Source: Tannerella sp. (GTDB taxonomy: Bacteria > Bacteroidota > Bacteroidia > Bacteroidales > Tannerellaceae). From it: DNA of 8,766 bases. This document shows, piece by piece, positions 1-6,717 of the stretch. Location: assembly GCA_031277235.1 (NCBI GenBank), contig JAITMT010000306.1, positions 1-8,766 on the forward strand, in the 5' to 3' direction. The notes beneath the pieces were generated by a model. That model worked only from the letters and a program-made list of their open reading frames with translations, had not been told where the DNA came from and did not search any database. Positions within the stretch are counted from its first letter, which is position 1; the number at the start of each line of letters is the position of its first letter. The position numbers and the translations under genes were made by a program.

Positions 1-2
1 TC

Positions 3-152
3 AAGGCGGCAGGCGGTATCCGTACAGCCGAAGACGCCGTGAAATATTACACGATTGTGAAGGAAATACTTGGCAGGGAATGGCTGAACAAAGACCTGTT
101 CCGCATCGGTGCAAGCCGTTTAGTCGGGGATTTGCGGGGAAGAATCGGGTAG
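3..152 (+). CDS. deoC: Deoxyribose-phosphate aldolase, C-terminal 49 residues (5' partial)
   Basis: This is the 3' end of a gene that begins left of the window; the first complete codon is at base 3 and the stop is TAG at 150-152. DeoC reversibly cleaves 2-deoxy-D-ribose 5-phosphate to acetaldehyde and glyceraldehyde 3-phosphate, in cytoplasmic deoxynucleoside catabolism. The visible residues start KAAGGIRTAEDAVKYY and end with LFRIGASRLVGDLRGRIG. This matches the last strands of the class I aldolase barrel, and the first lysine aligns with Lys201 of the E. coli enzyme (FKPAGGVRTAEDAQKY), which assists the Schiff-base lysine. The FRIGASRL phosphate-binding stretch is also present. The gene converges on the xylan genes and shares no obvious function with them. 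The catalytic Schiff-base lysine lies outside the window. Confidence 0.9.
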   Translation, partial: KAAGGIRTAEDAVKYYTIVKEILGREWLNKDLFRIGASRLVGDLRGRIG

Positions 153-201
153 GGTCACGTTGCCAAGTTCCGATCCTGCAACCTGATTTTTCAAGCAAAA
201 G

Positions 202-247
202 AACCTCATTACCTCATTCCGGCAATTAAGAATGAGGTAATGAGGTT
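202..247. terminator. Perfect 17-bp hairpin between convergent genes, probable bidirectional terminator
   Basis: The left arm at 202-218 and right arm at 231-247 are perfectly complementary over 17 bp around a 12-nt loop. The plus-strand 3' side continues as a T run (246-250), as in an intrinsic terminator for deoC, whose stop is 50 nt upstream. The minus-strand product has a T run too (complement of AAAA at 197-200), so it could also end the GH43 transcript, though that stop is about 137 nt away. The stem is AT-rich and each arm is itself a tandem 8-mer (ACCTCATT twice, then AATGAGGT twice), which is unusual for a terminator. Confidence 0.6.
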
Positions 248-312
248 TTTGCCTGAATCTCATTTTCTGCTACTGAGGTTGTTTCGTTGTTAAAATTAGG
301 TGAAAATGAGGT
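203..312. repeat. Cluster of AATGAGGT 8-mers in both orientations
   Basis: The 231-base gap between deoC and the GH43 gene contains the 8-mer AATGAGGT at 231-238, 239-246 and 305-312, and its complement ACCTCATT at 203-210 and 211-218. Looser copies sit at 258-264 (TCTCATT) and 272-279 (ACTGAGGT). A second, longer-range inverted pair, ATTTTC-side 259-267 against 302-310 (9 bp exact), brackets the right half. I see no gene in this gap. The remainder, 313-383, shows nothing beyond a 5-bp stem near 323-335. Confidence 0.5.
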
Positions 313-383
313 TTGGAAATGTTTACCGACCGTAAAGGAAGATGTAACATTTCATCGTTGAGACGCGGTTTATTACAGACTTT

Positions 384-1349
384 TTATTTCCCTTCGATGG
401 TTTTGATCGTTCCGTCGGGATTGTATTCCAATTCGACCACTTTCATGCTGCGGAGCCACGTTCGACCGCCCGACGGCACGCTGTCGTGGTGGAAAAGATA
501 CCATTTTCCCCTGTATTCCACGATGCTGTGATGCGTTGTCCAACCTACTACGGGCGTCAGTATCACGCCTTTATAGGTGAACGGTCCGCAGGGATTGTCT
601 CCGATGGCGTAACAAAGCAGGTGCGTATCGCCCGTCGAGTACGTGAAATAATATTTGCCGTTGTATTTGTGCATCCACGAAGCCTCGAAGAATCGGCGTT
701 TCGTGTCGCCCTGCAAGAGCGGTTTGCCGTTTTCATCGAGAATGACGACGTCGCGGGGTTCTTCGGCAAATTCGCACATGTCGGCGCTCAAACGGGCTAC
801 CTTGGCGCACAGCGCAGGCTCGCCATCGGGTGGAAGATGCGGATTTTCAAGGGCTTTATTGTTACGGTAACGCTGTAACTGACCGCCCCAGATGCCACCG
901 AAATAGAGGTAGTATTCGCCGTTCTCCTCAAAAACGCACGGATCTATGCTGTAACTGCCTTTGATGGGATGCTCGCGGGCGATGAACGGTCCTTCGGGCG
1001 TGTCGCTGACGGCAACGCCGAGCCGAAAAATGTCGTTTTTATCCTTGAGCGAGAAATAGAGGTAATATTTGCCGTCCTTGCGGGCTACGTCGCTGTCCCA
1101 CAATTGCCTGCCCGACCAGGGAATGGTTTCGACCGAGAGGATCACGCCATGGTCGGTTACTTCGCCGTTTTCGACGTCTTCAATGGAAAATGCGTGATAG
1201 TCGCACATGTCGAAATGGTCGCCATTGTCGTTTTCTTCAATGCCGCTATCCCAATCGTGCGAGGGATAGATGTAAATTTTGCCGTTGAAAACGTGGGCAG
1301 AGGGGTCTGCCATAAAATCTTGGGGGAATAAATACTTTGCTTTGTTCAT
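384..1349 (-). CDS. Glycoside hydrolase family 43 (subfamily 1-like) beta-xylosidase / alpha-L-arabinofuranosidase
   Basis: The 321-residue protein is a single five-bladed beta-propeller GH43 domain of normal length for a stand-alone enzyme. The three catalytic carboxylates fit the family pattern: general base Asp15 in FMADPSAHVF, pKa-modulating Asp136 in YSIDPCVF and general acid Glu222 in FFEASWMHK. The many repeated GKYYLYF / GEYYLYF / GKYYFTY strands are typical propeller blades. There is no signal peptide or lipobox, so it should act in the cytoplasm, releasing xylose or arabinose from imported oligosaccharides. It is the last gene of the minus-strand block, 58 nt after the GxxExxY stop and next in function to the GPH transporter. 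The ATG at 1347-1349 is preceded by an A/T-rich leader without a Shine-Dalgarno, as is common in Bacteroidota. Exact substrate (xylose versus arabinose) cannot be told from the sequence. Confidence 0.9.
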   Translation of the reverse strand: MNKAKYLFPQDFMADPSAHVFNGKIYIYPSHDWDSGIEENDNGDHFDMCDYHAFSIEDVENGEVTDHGVILSVETIPWSGRQLWDSDVARKDGKYYLYFSLKDKNDIFRLGVAVSDTPEGPFIAREHPIKGSYSIDPCVFEENGEYYLYFGGIWGGQLQRYRNNKALENPHLPPDGEPALCAKVARLSADMCEFAEEPRDVVILDENGKPLLQGDTKRRFFEASWMHKYNGKYYFTYSTGDTHLLCYAIGDNPCGPFTYKGVILTPVVGWTTHHSIVEYRGKWYLFHHDSVPSGGRTWLRSMKVVELEYNPDGTIKTIEGK

Positions 1350-1363
1350 TTTTTTATTTATTT

Positions 1364-1405
1364 AACTGGGATTTTTTTGATTGTTTGTGATTATTATGAT
1401 TATTT
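1364..1405. repeat. Left imperfect inverted repeat flanking the GxxExxY gene
   Basis: This AT-rich stretch begins AACTGGGATTTTT and continues with TTTGTGATTATTATGATTA. Read on the plus strand it matches the reverse complement of 1821-1856: the outer 13 bases agree at 12 positions and the inner block (1384-1405 against 1823-1846) agrees apart from one mismatch and two 1-base gaps. The left copy carries about 10 extra bases between the two blocks. It ends two bases before the GxxExxY stop codon (minus-strand TAA at 1408-1410). Confidence 0.55.
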
Positions 1406-1407
1406 AG

Positions 1408-1812
1408 TTACTTTGAACGGTATTTTTTGTTGGTCAAGCGGTGAAATTTTAAACTCATTTCTCCGAAATTGATGAGTAGTCCTATTTCTAAATTATAGGC
1501 TTCCAAATGGTTCATTGCCTGTGTCAGATTGATCGGCTCCAATTCTTTTAATGCTTTCAATTCTACGGCAATGACTTCATTTACAAGGAAATCCACACGC
1601 TTTGTTCCGATGCGTATTTCCCTGTAAAATATTGGCATTTCAAATTCTCTTTTGTATGGAACTCTTTCTGTCTGAAATTCTATTTCCAATGCTCTTTGAT
1701 AAATAACTTCATAAAATCCACTTCCAAGCGTTTTATGCACGGTCATGGCACATCCGATTATTTGAGACGTTAATTCCGAATATTTATATTGCAAATCAAT
1801 CATACTGAACAT
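1408..1812 (-). CDS. GxxExxY family protein (PD-(D/E)XK nuclease-like fold)
   Basis: The 134-residue protein carries the family's signature at Gly32-x-x-Glu35-x-x-Tyr38 (GSGFYEVIYQ) and a probable PD-(D/E)XK-type core: Asp74 in RVDFLV followed by Glu84 and Lys86 in AVELKA. The N-terminal half (SQIIGCAMTVHKTLGSGFYE) and the LEAYNLEIGLLINFG strand are also typical. The biochemical role of this family is not established as far as I know; the core suggests nucleic-acid binding or cleavage but that is inference. The gene has no evident link to xylan use, yet lies between the transporter and GH43. It is AT-rich: three 60-base rows counted by hand gave 30, 42 and 32% GC, against 53 and 63% for two rows of GH43. 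It is bracketed by inverted repeats (1364-1405 and 1821-1856). The start could be Met1 (1810-1812) or Met4 (1801-1803); neither has a clear Shine-Dalgarno. Confidence 0.85.
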   Translation of the reverse strand: MFSMIDLQYKYSELTSQIIGCAMTVHKTLGSGFYEVIYQRALEIEFQTERVPYKREFEMPIFYREIRIGTKRVDFLVNEVIAVELKALKELEPINLTQAMNHLEAYNLEIGLLINFGEMSLKFHRLTNKKYRSK

Positions 1813-1820
1813 TCTTTAAA

Positions 1821-1856
1821 TCAAATAAATCATAAAGAATCACAAAAATCACAGTT
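1821..1856. repeat. Right imperfect inverted repeat flanking the GxxExxY gene
   Basis: This is the partner of the repeat at 1364-1405. It contains the tandem-like AATCACAAAAATCACAGTT at 1838-1856, whose reverse complement begins AACTGTGATTTTT, as does the left copy (AACTGGGATTTTT). Its inner edge is about 9 nt from the GxxExxY start codon, and its outer edge overlaps the first base of the transporter stop codon (minus-strand TAA, 1856-1858). Confidence 0.55.
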
Positions 1857-3256
1857 TACAGTTGCCTTTCTTCGATTTCCCGGTTGATTTTGTCGATGAC
1901 TTCGTCTTCGAGTTCGTATTTGGAGATGATGAACATTGCCAGCGCGAGCAGGATGGCGGGAATTACGCAGACTAACCACAGAATGCCCTGTTGGGCAAAA
2001 ACCGATTGGGTCGTGGTATTCTTTTCGTCGAAATGCACGAAAGCCAGCACCATGCCGGGTACAAAGCCGCCCAGAGCCATACCTGCCTTGTAAAATATTC
2101 CGGTCAGAGCGTTTACGATACCCGAAATCCGTCTTCCGTGCGTATGTTCGCCGTAGGAAATGACTTCGGGAACCAGCGCCCACATATAGCCTGTGGCAAC
2201 GATGATTCCGGTAGATTTCACGAATTGAGCGGTCATAATGAGCCAGATTTGCGATTTCAACGCGGGCATCACCGAAATAATGTACAGCAACACCATGCCA
2301 AGAATTGCGATGGAAAGAAAGGCGTAAAACATCTGTTTTTTCCCGATGGCTCGCTTAATCGCCGGTACCAACGGCATGAAAATAAAGGCGGGAACGGAAC
2401 CCAAGCCTTGAAACAGGTTTGTAAATTGGGGTGCATTTACGTTGTAGGTCATGTAATAGACGCCCGCGGAATTTCCGATTGCCATCATGGCAAAAGCGGT
2501 GATAAAGAAAAATGCCAAAATGCGCAGCGGACGGTTGCGCGTAAACTCTGTCCACAAATCGGACGCTTTTACCTGCGAAGTTTTGTCTTCTTCCATCACA
2601 ACGCGCTCTTTCGTCTGAAAATAACTGAAAATCAGCAGTACCAAGCCTGCCAGCGCATAAACCGTCATCGTGATAAACCACGCATTTCCCGCTTGCGAGG
2701 AGTTCATTTTTCCGTCGGGAGAAAGATATTGCACAATGGTCGGAATGCCGTAAGCAACCGCCAGACCGCCCAGATTGGCAAGAAACATGCGCGTGGAAGT
2801 GAGTTTCGTGATTTCGTCGGTATCTCTGGTCAGCGAGGCGTTCAACGCGCCGTAGGGCACATTCACCAGCGTGTAACACATGGATAATCCGACGTATGTA
2901 ATGTAGGCATACAGCAGCGAGCCTGAAAATCCGTTCCAAAAACAGAGAATCGCAAAAGCCGTCAGCGGAATGCCGCCCAAAATCAGATAGGAGCGATATT
3001 TGCCGAGTTTCGGGTTTCTTTTATCTACAAACGCGCCTACAATCGGGTCCCAAAGCACATCAACAATGCGGACGACCAGAAACATGAACGCAGCCGTAGC
3101 GGGATGAAGCCCGTAAACATTGGTATAGAAAATTAACAAGTATTGCGCAACTGTCTGATAAATGAGGTTTTGCGCCAGGTCGCCGGAGCCGAAACCGATG
3201 CGTTGCAGCCACGACAGTTTGTAGAAACCTTTTTGTCCGGTAGTGATATTATTCAT
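1856..3256 (-). CDS. GPH/MelB-type sugar:cation symporter, probably for xylo-oligosaccharides or pentosides
   Basis: This 466-residue protein has about twelve hydrophobic segments and belongs to the glycoside-pentoside-hexuronide:cation symporter family within the major facilitator superfamily. The family's motifs are visible: GFGSGDLAQN at 21-30; RIVDVLWDPIVGAFVDK at 63-79, where Asp66 and Asp70 align with the cation-binding Asp55 and Asp59 of MelB; KLGKYRSYLI at 83-92; and VPEVISYGEHTHGRR near 362-376. The large central cytoplasmic loop around 215-245 divides the two halves. Length is normal and there is no fused IIA domain. It sits in the inner membrane and would import the short products of GH10, GH11 and GH2 for the signal-less GH43 to split. 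The substrate is inferred from these neighbours, not from the protein. The ATG at 3254-3256 lies 89 nt after the GH11 stop, with a palindrome in that gap. Confidence 0.88.
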   Translation of the reverse strand: MNNITTGQKGFYKLSWLQRIGFGSGDLAQNLIYQTVAQYLLIFYTNVYGLHPATAAFMFLVVRIVDVLWDPIVGAFVDKRNPKLGKYRSYLILGGIPLTAFAILCFWNGFSGSLLYAYITYVGLSMCYTLVNVPYGALNASLTRDTDEITKLTSTRMFLANLGGLAVAYGIPTIVQYLSPDGKMNSSQAGNAWFITMTVYALAGLVLLIFSYFQTKERVVMEEDKTSQVKASDLWTEFTRNRPLRILAFFFITAFAMMAIGNSAGVYYMTYNVNAPQFTNLFQGLGSVPAFIFMPLVPAIKRAIGKKQMFYAFLSIAILGMVLLYIISVMPALKSQIWLIMTAQFVKSTGIIVATGYMWALVPEVISYGEHTHGRRISGIVNALTGIFYKAGMALGGFVPGMVLAFVHFDEKNTTTQSVFAQQGILWLVCVIPAILLALAMFIISKYELEDEVIDKINREIEERQL

Positions 3257-3305
3257 AATTTATATATTTTAATTTTGAAATTGGTAATATTGTTTGTCTT
3301 TTTCT

Positions 3306-3338
3306 AACTCTAACAGGGTTTTGAACCCTGTTAGAGTT
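3306..3338. repeat. Perfect 15-bp palindrome (REP-like hairpin) after the GH11 gene
   Basis: The arms AACTCTAACAGGGTT (3306-3320) and AACCCTGTTAGAGTT (3324-3338) are perfectly complementary around a 3-nt loop. It starts 7 nt beyond the GH11 stop in transcription order. On the transcribed strand the hairpin is followed by an A-rich run (AGAAAAAGAC), not a U run, so it does not look like a normal intrinsic terminator of this operon. It may instead be a dispersed palindromic repeat or a 3' RNA-stabilising hairpin. In the plus direction a T-containing stretch follows (GTTTGTTATTTATT), but there is no gene there to terminate. Confidence 0.6.
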
Positions 3339-3345
3339 GAGTTTG

Positions 3346-4176
3346 TTATTTATTGCACGGCAGGTCTTCCTGCGTGAATGTAAGGTATGACGCTTCGAAC
3401 CAGCCTGTGCCGCTGCCTGCTTCGACCAAGAATTTACATTCATACATTCTGTCGCCCAGCGGCAGTTCGAGTTCCTTCCACTTCTTGAAATGTTCGGTAA
3501 CCGAGATGGTTCCGCATTGACGCGGCGTTTGGCGGATGCTGAAAATTTGATAGAACGTGGTTCGCCCGTCAATGGAGGGCTGTTCGATTCTGGTGTTCAC
3601 GACGATGTCGTAAACGGCGCCGTCCACGGTGAAATTGCCAACAATTTTTCCTCGAGTGGTGTTCGTATCAACGGGCAGGGTGTCGGAGCGGCGCTCGTTG
3701 CCGTACCAGTCTTCCACGATATAATATTCCGTGAGGGGATCCCGCGTCCAGCCATAAATTCCAATGTAGGAGTGTCCTCCGGCTGTATTTCTGCCCGACC
3801 GCGTGTAGTTGAAATCGCAGTAAATGTTTTTGTATTCGGTGTAGGGCTTGTCTTCGTCCCAGAAGTATCCCACGCGACCCAGATAAATATGCGGCTGGTT
3901 CCATTCCGTCCGGAACGCGGCTCCGCCTCCCTGGTCGGGTCCGAACCACGTAAGCGTATTGTTGTTTCCGCCTTCCGTCCACATTTCGTAGCCGTAGGGG
4001 GAGCCGGCAAGCGGCACGTCTCCGTCCGAATTGCTGGTGAAGACCTGTACGCCCGGCGCGGTTTTACTTAATTCTCCCGTTTGCGTGCATACGTCGTTTT
4101 CTCCTTTCGTGAAGGACAGACATGCCACCAAGGCGGCGGAAGAGATTGTTGTTAAGATTTTTGTTGATAATTTCAT
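3346..4176 (-). CDS. Secreted glycoside hydrolase family 11 endo-1,4-beta-xylanase
   Basis: The 276-residue protein has an N-terminal export signal with a lipobox-like LVAC ending at Cys19, so it may be a lipoprotein; a plain signal peptide is the alternative. The GH11 jelly-roll spans roughly 55-272. The block YGWTRDPLTEYYIVEDWY at 141-158 holds the nucleophile Glu150, and Tyr141 and Tyr152 match substrate-binding tyrosines of the Bacillus enzyme. The thumb is QPSIDGRTTFYQIFSIRQ at 199-216. Glu252 in KFLVEAGSG is the likely acid/base. GH11 enzymes are true endo-xylanases acting on the unbranched backbone. Five later cysteines (30, 120, 221, 247, 274) could form disulfides after export. The ATG at 4174-4176 follows a purine-rich AAAGAAAAGAAAG and lies 39 nt after the GH2 stop, which indicates one transcript. 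GH11 is less frequent in Bacteroidota than GH10. Confidence 0.92.
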   Translation of the reverse strand: MKLSTKILTTISSAALVACLSFTKGENDVCTQTGELSKTAPGVQVFTSNSDGDVPLAGSPYGYEMWTEGGNNNTLTWFGPDQGGGAAFRTEWNQPHIYLGRVGYFWDEDKPYTEYKNIYCDFNYTRSGRNTAGGHSYIGIYGWTRDPLTEYYIVEDWYGNERRSDTLPVDTNTTRGKIVGNFTVDGAVYDIVVNTRIEQPSIDGRTTFYQIFSIRQTPRQCGTISVTEHFKKWKELELPLGDRMYECKFLVEAGSGTGWFEASYLTFTQEDLPCNK

Positions 4177-4215
4177 TGCTTTCTTTTCTTTTGTTATGAT
4201 TTATATTATTGAAAC

Positions 4216-6573
4216 TTATTTGCTTGCTATATCCACACTATAGGTTTCATCGGAACCTTCCATGGTTACATTCACTTTTATCTGTCCGGGCTTTCTGTTA
4301 GACTGTACGATTATGAGCGCCCTGCCGAAGTAAGTTTTCAACCGGTTTCCGGCGAAAGTTTCTTCCCGGCGCAAATCTCCGTTGTCAAGTCCGAGAAATT
4401 TACCTTCTCCTTCCACCGTAACGGTCAGTTTTCGGTCGTCGGTTTGCACGCTGTTTCCGTCCTCATCTTCCAGATGAACGGCGATATGCGACAAATCCTG
4501 CCCGTCTGCTTTTATCGTCGAACGGTCAGCCGCAAGCACAGCCCGATACGTATTTTTTGAAGTAGTCAGCGAATATCTGGCTACTTTTTCATTGCGGTTA
4601 TATCCTTTGGCAATCAATGTTCCGGGTGTATAAGGCACGTTCCACACGATGGTATGGTTGGGGAAATCGGCTGTTTTTTTGCGTCCCATCAATGTAGTAT
4701 CCCCGTTGACGACCCGGTACAATTCTATTTCCTCACAATTTGTGACGGTAAGCACTTCCAAAATCAGTCCGTTGTATTGGGGGAAATTCCAGTGGGCAGC
4801 CAGACGGGGCCATTGCCACAAATCCCGTCCCGGCTCAATATCCAGTGCGTTGTCTTTTACGGCTATCCGAACCACCGGTTCCCTGTTCCACATGGCGCGA
4901 TGGAAGGCTGCACGGGGCTTTTCGACCATGGTTATGTCAAACAGTCCGTTCGACCATCCCTTGCCGGGCCAGCCGGCTTCTCCCAGGTAATCAACGCCCG
5001 ACCAGATGAATCCACCGGCAATCCAGTCATGTTCCGCCGTGATATTCCACGGATTGTTCGTATCATAACTGCGTATGTTTCCTTCTTCTCCGCTATAATA
5101 GGGCAGTTTTTCGGAAATCAGGTAGATGCGTTCGGGATATCTTGTCCTGTCTCCCAACATTCTTGCTTCCAGATAGTTATATCCGATAACATCCGTTACG
5201 CCCGCTATTTTGCCCTGATGGTTGTTTTGTACCGCCATGGTAACCGGGCGGGTCGGTTCTGTCCGGTGGACAAAATCCTGCAACATGCCGGCACGTTCCA
5301 CGCCAGCGTCGCTTTCGTCCCATGCTTCCTGCACTTCGTTGCCGATGCTCCAGAGTATAATAGACGGATGGTTGCGGTCCCGGAGAAGCATGTTTTCCAA
5401 ATCCTTTTCCCACCATTCGTCAAAATATTTTTCATAATATCCCGATTTCCATTTGTCGAAAGCCTCGTCAATCACAAGAAACCCCATGCGGTCGCACAGG
5501 TCAAGAAATGCTTTCGAGGGCTGGTTGTGAGCGCAGCGAATCGCGTTACAGCCATATTCCTTCAATATTTCCAAACGGCGTTCATTGGCGCGTACGGGAA
5601 CTGCAACCCCCAGGGAACCCGCATCTTCGTGCAGACACATTCCCTTCATTTTTACCGGTTTACCGTTCAGGAAAAATCCCTTGTCCCTGTCGAATTTGAA
5701 AGTGCGAATGCCGAAAGGCGAAGTATAAACATCCACGATTTTGCTGTTCACTTTTACCGTGGTTTCGGCGGTGTACATTACAGGATTTTCAATGTCCCAA
5801 CGTTGCGGCGAAGGCAGCGAGACGAGTTGACGGACTTCCGATACGGAATTGGCGCCCATTGTTAATTTGTCCGTTACGGTTTGACCCGCCTGTTTTCCGT
5901 TAGGGTCCAATATCCGTTGCGAAATGCTGATATTCTGTTGTTTACTGTTTGTGTTTTTCAGGGTGGAAACAATTTGGATTTCCGCCTTCGCGTCGGTAAC
6001 GACCGGCGTTGTAACGGAGGTTCCATACGTTGCCACATGTACGGGATTAACCGCATTCAGCCATGCCTGACGGTAGATGCCGGAACCTGCATACCATCGC
6101 GGACGGTCGCCGGTGCAATCCACCCGTACCGCCATCACATTCTCCGCCCCGATTTTTAGATACGGCGTCAAATCATATTCGATGCTGCAAAAACCGTACG
6201 GACGAAAACCGAGATGATGACCATTGATATAGATGTCGCTTTGATGAAATATCCCGTCAAACAGGATGGAAACGTGTTTTCCCGCATAACTTCCGGGCAC
6301 GGTAAAATGCTTGCGATACCAGCCAATGGTTCCGGGCAGGTAAGCCGCCGACCCTCCGCCGACGGCTGCCCTGTCGAACTTCATTTTTATATTCCAGTCG
6401 TGGGGTAACTGCACGTCTTCCCAGTGTTCATCGGCATATTCCGGTTCGGCAAACGATTGGTTGTCCTCCATGATAAATTTCCAGTCGAAATCGAAATTTA
6501 TGTCTCTCTGTGCTTCTGCCGACAGGAGAATGCTTAAAAGAGTGAATGATATGATTATTTTTTTGATATTCAT
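4216..6573 (-). CDS. Secreted glycoside hydrolase family 2 enzyme (beta-galactosidase-like)
   Basis: The 785-residue protein has a cleavable signal peptide (hydrophobic IIISFTLLSILLS, then SAEA before Gln22), so a periplasmic location is likely. Domain order is: jelly-roll sugar-binding domain, about 25-175; Ig-like domain, about 178-290; TIM barrel, about 295-570; a C-terminal domain of the DUF4982 type, about 585-665, with WNFP, TNCEEIELY and WNVPYTPGTLIAKGY; and a final Ig/Big-1-like domain, about 675-783. The acid/base is Glu413 in LWSIGNEVQE and the likely nucleophile is Glu488 in RIYLISEKLPYY, followed by the conserved GGFIWSGVDYLGE. This architecture is usually annotated beta-galactosidase, but GH2 also includes beta-glucuronidases and others, so the sugar is uncertain. 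In this setting it may trim a galactose or other side residue from a complex xylan. It is 144 nt after the GH10 stop and 39 nt before GH11. Confidence 0.88.
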   Translation of the reverse strand: MNIKKIIISFTLLSILLSAEAQRDINFDFDWKFIMEDNQSFAEPEYADEHWEDVQLPHDWNIKMKFDRAAVGGGSAAYLPGTIGWYRKHFTVPGSYAGKHVSILFDGIFHQSDIYINGHHLGFRPYGFCSIEYDLTPYLKIGAENVMAVRVDCTGDRPRWYAGSGIYRQAWLNAVNPVHVATYGTSVTTPVVTDAKAEIQIVSTLKNTNSKQQNISISQRILDPNGKQAGQTVTDKLTMGANSVSEVRQLVSLPSPQRWDIENPVMYTAETTVKVNSKIVDVYTSPFGIRTFKFDRDKGFFLNGKPVKMKGMCLHEDAGSLGVAVPVRANERRLEILKEYGCNAIRCAHNQPSKAFLDLCDRMGFLVIDEAFDKWKSGYYEKYFDEWWEKDLENMLLRDRNHPSIILWSIGNEVQEAWDESDAGVERAGMLQDFVHRTEPTRPVTMAVQNNHQGKIAGVTDVIGYNYLEARMLGDRTRYPERIYLISEKLPYYSGEEGNIRSYDTNNPWNITAEHDWIAGGFIWSGVDYLGEAGWPGKGWSNGLFDITMVEKPRAAFHRAMWNREPVVRIAVKDNALDIEPGRDLWQWPRLAAHWNFPQYNGLILEVLTVTNCEEIELYRVVNGDTTLMGRKKTADFPNHTIVWNVPYTPGTLIAKGYNRNEKVARYSLTTSKNTYRAVLAADRSTIKADGQDLSHIAVHLEDEDGNSVQTDDRKLTVTVEGEGKFLGLDNGDLRREETFAGNRLKTYFGRALIIVQSNRKPGQIKVNVTMEGSDETYSVDIASK

Positions 6574-6677
6574 CTAAATACTGTATGCGAACTTTTATAA
6601 AATAATCTGCATTGTTTCCGTAAACCGGACGTCTGCATTTTTCGGATTATCAGTTCATGAATTTGGATATCAAGTAA
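6574..6677 (-). promoter_or_regulatory. Leader upstream of the GH2 gene with an 8-bp direct repeat; possible operator or internal promoter
   Basis: This AT-rich gap precedes the GH2 start codon. It contains TCTGCATT twice, at 6606-6613 and 6632-6639, a period of 26 bp, and an 8-bp palindrome TTCATGAA at 6654-6661. I could not find a convincing Bacteroidota -7 box (TAnnTTTG) in either strand, so a promoter is only a possibility suggested by the gap length, which is larger than the gaps further down the block. Confidence 0.2.
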
Positions 6678-6711
6678 ATTGAGAGTTGAGACATAACTCT
6701 CAACTCTCAAT
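6678..6711. terminator. 13-bp hairpin just after the GH10 stop, possible attenuator or weak terminator
   Basis: TTGAGAGTTGAG (6679-6690) pairs perfectly with CTCAACTCTCAA (6699-6710) around an 8-nt loop, extended by one A-T pair on the outside. It begins 7 nt beyond the GH10 stop codon. On the transcribed strand it is followed by TTTACTTGATAT, only a weak U tract, so it may reduce but not abolish read-through into GH2, or protect the GH10 message 3' end. Confidence 0.4.
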
Positions 6712-6717
6712 CAACTG

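Noticed and set aside
1..198. A minus-strand open frame of 65 codons at the left end
   Set aside because: It is opposite the clearly recognisable end of deoC and has no family resemblance.
202..247. CRISPR-like repeat unit
   Set aside because: The AATGAGGT copies are short, in both orientations and without regular spacers, so they do not form an array.
486..1331. Plus-strand open frames of 130 and 120 codons opposite GH43
   Set aside because: Both are antisense to a GH43 gene with all three catalytic residues present and neither shows a known motif.
1991..2887. A 298-codon plus-strand open frame opposite the symporter gene
   Set aside because: It is antisense to a clear GPH transporter, its product is rich in His, Arg, Gln and Asn with no fold signal, and nothing upstream suggests its own expression.
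2355..2939. A 194-codon minus-strand frame overlapping the symporter
   Set aside because: It is an alternative reading frame of the same strand inside an intact membrane-protein gene; the His/Arg-rich product is typical of a frame shadow.
4654..5865. A 403-codon open frame on the plus strand opposite the GH2 gene
   Set aside because: It lies wholly antisense to a GH2 gene with intact catalytic motifs, its translation shows no recognisable domain and it is a by-product of codon use on the other strand.
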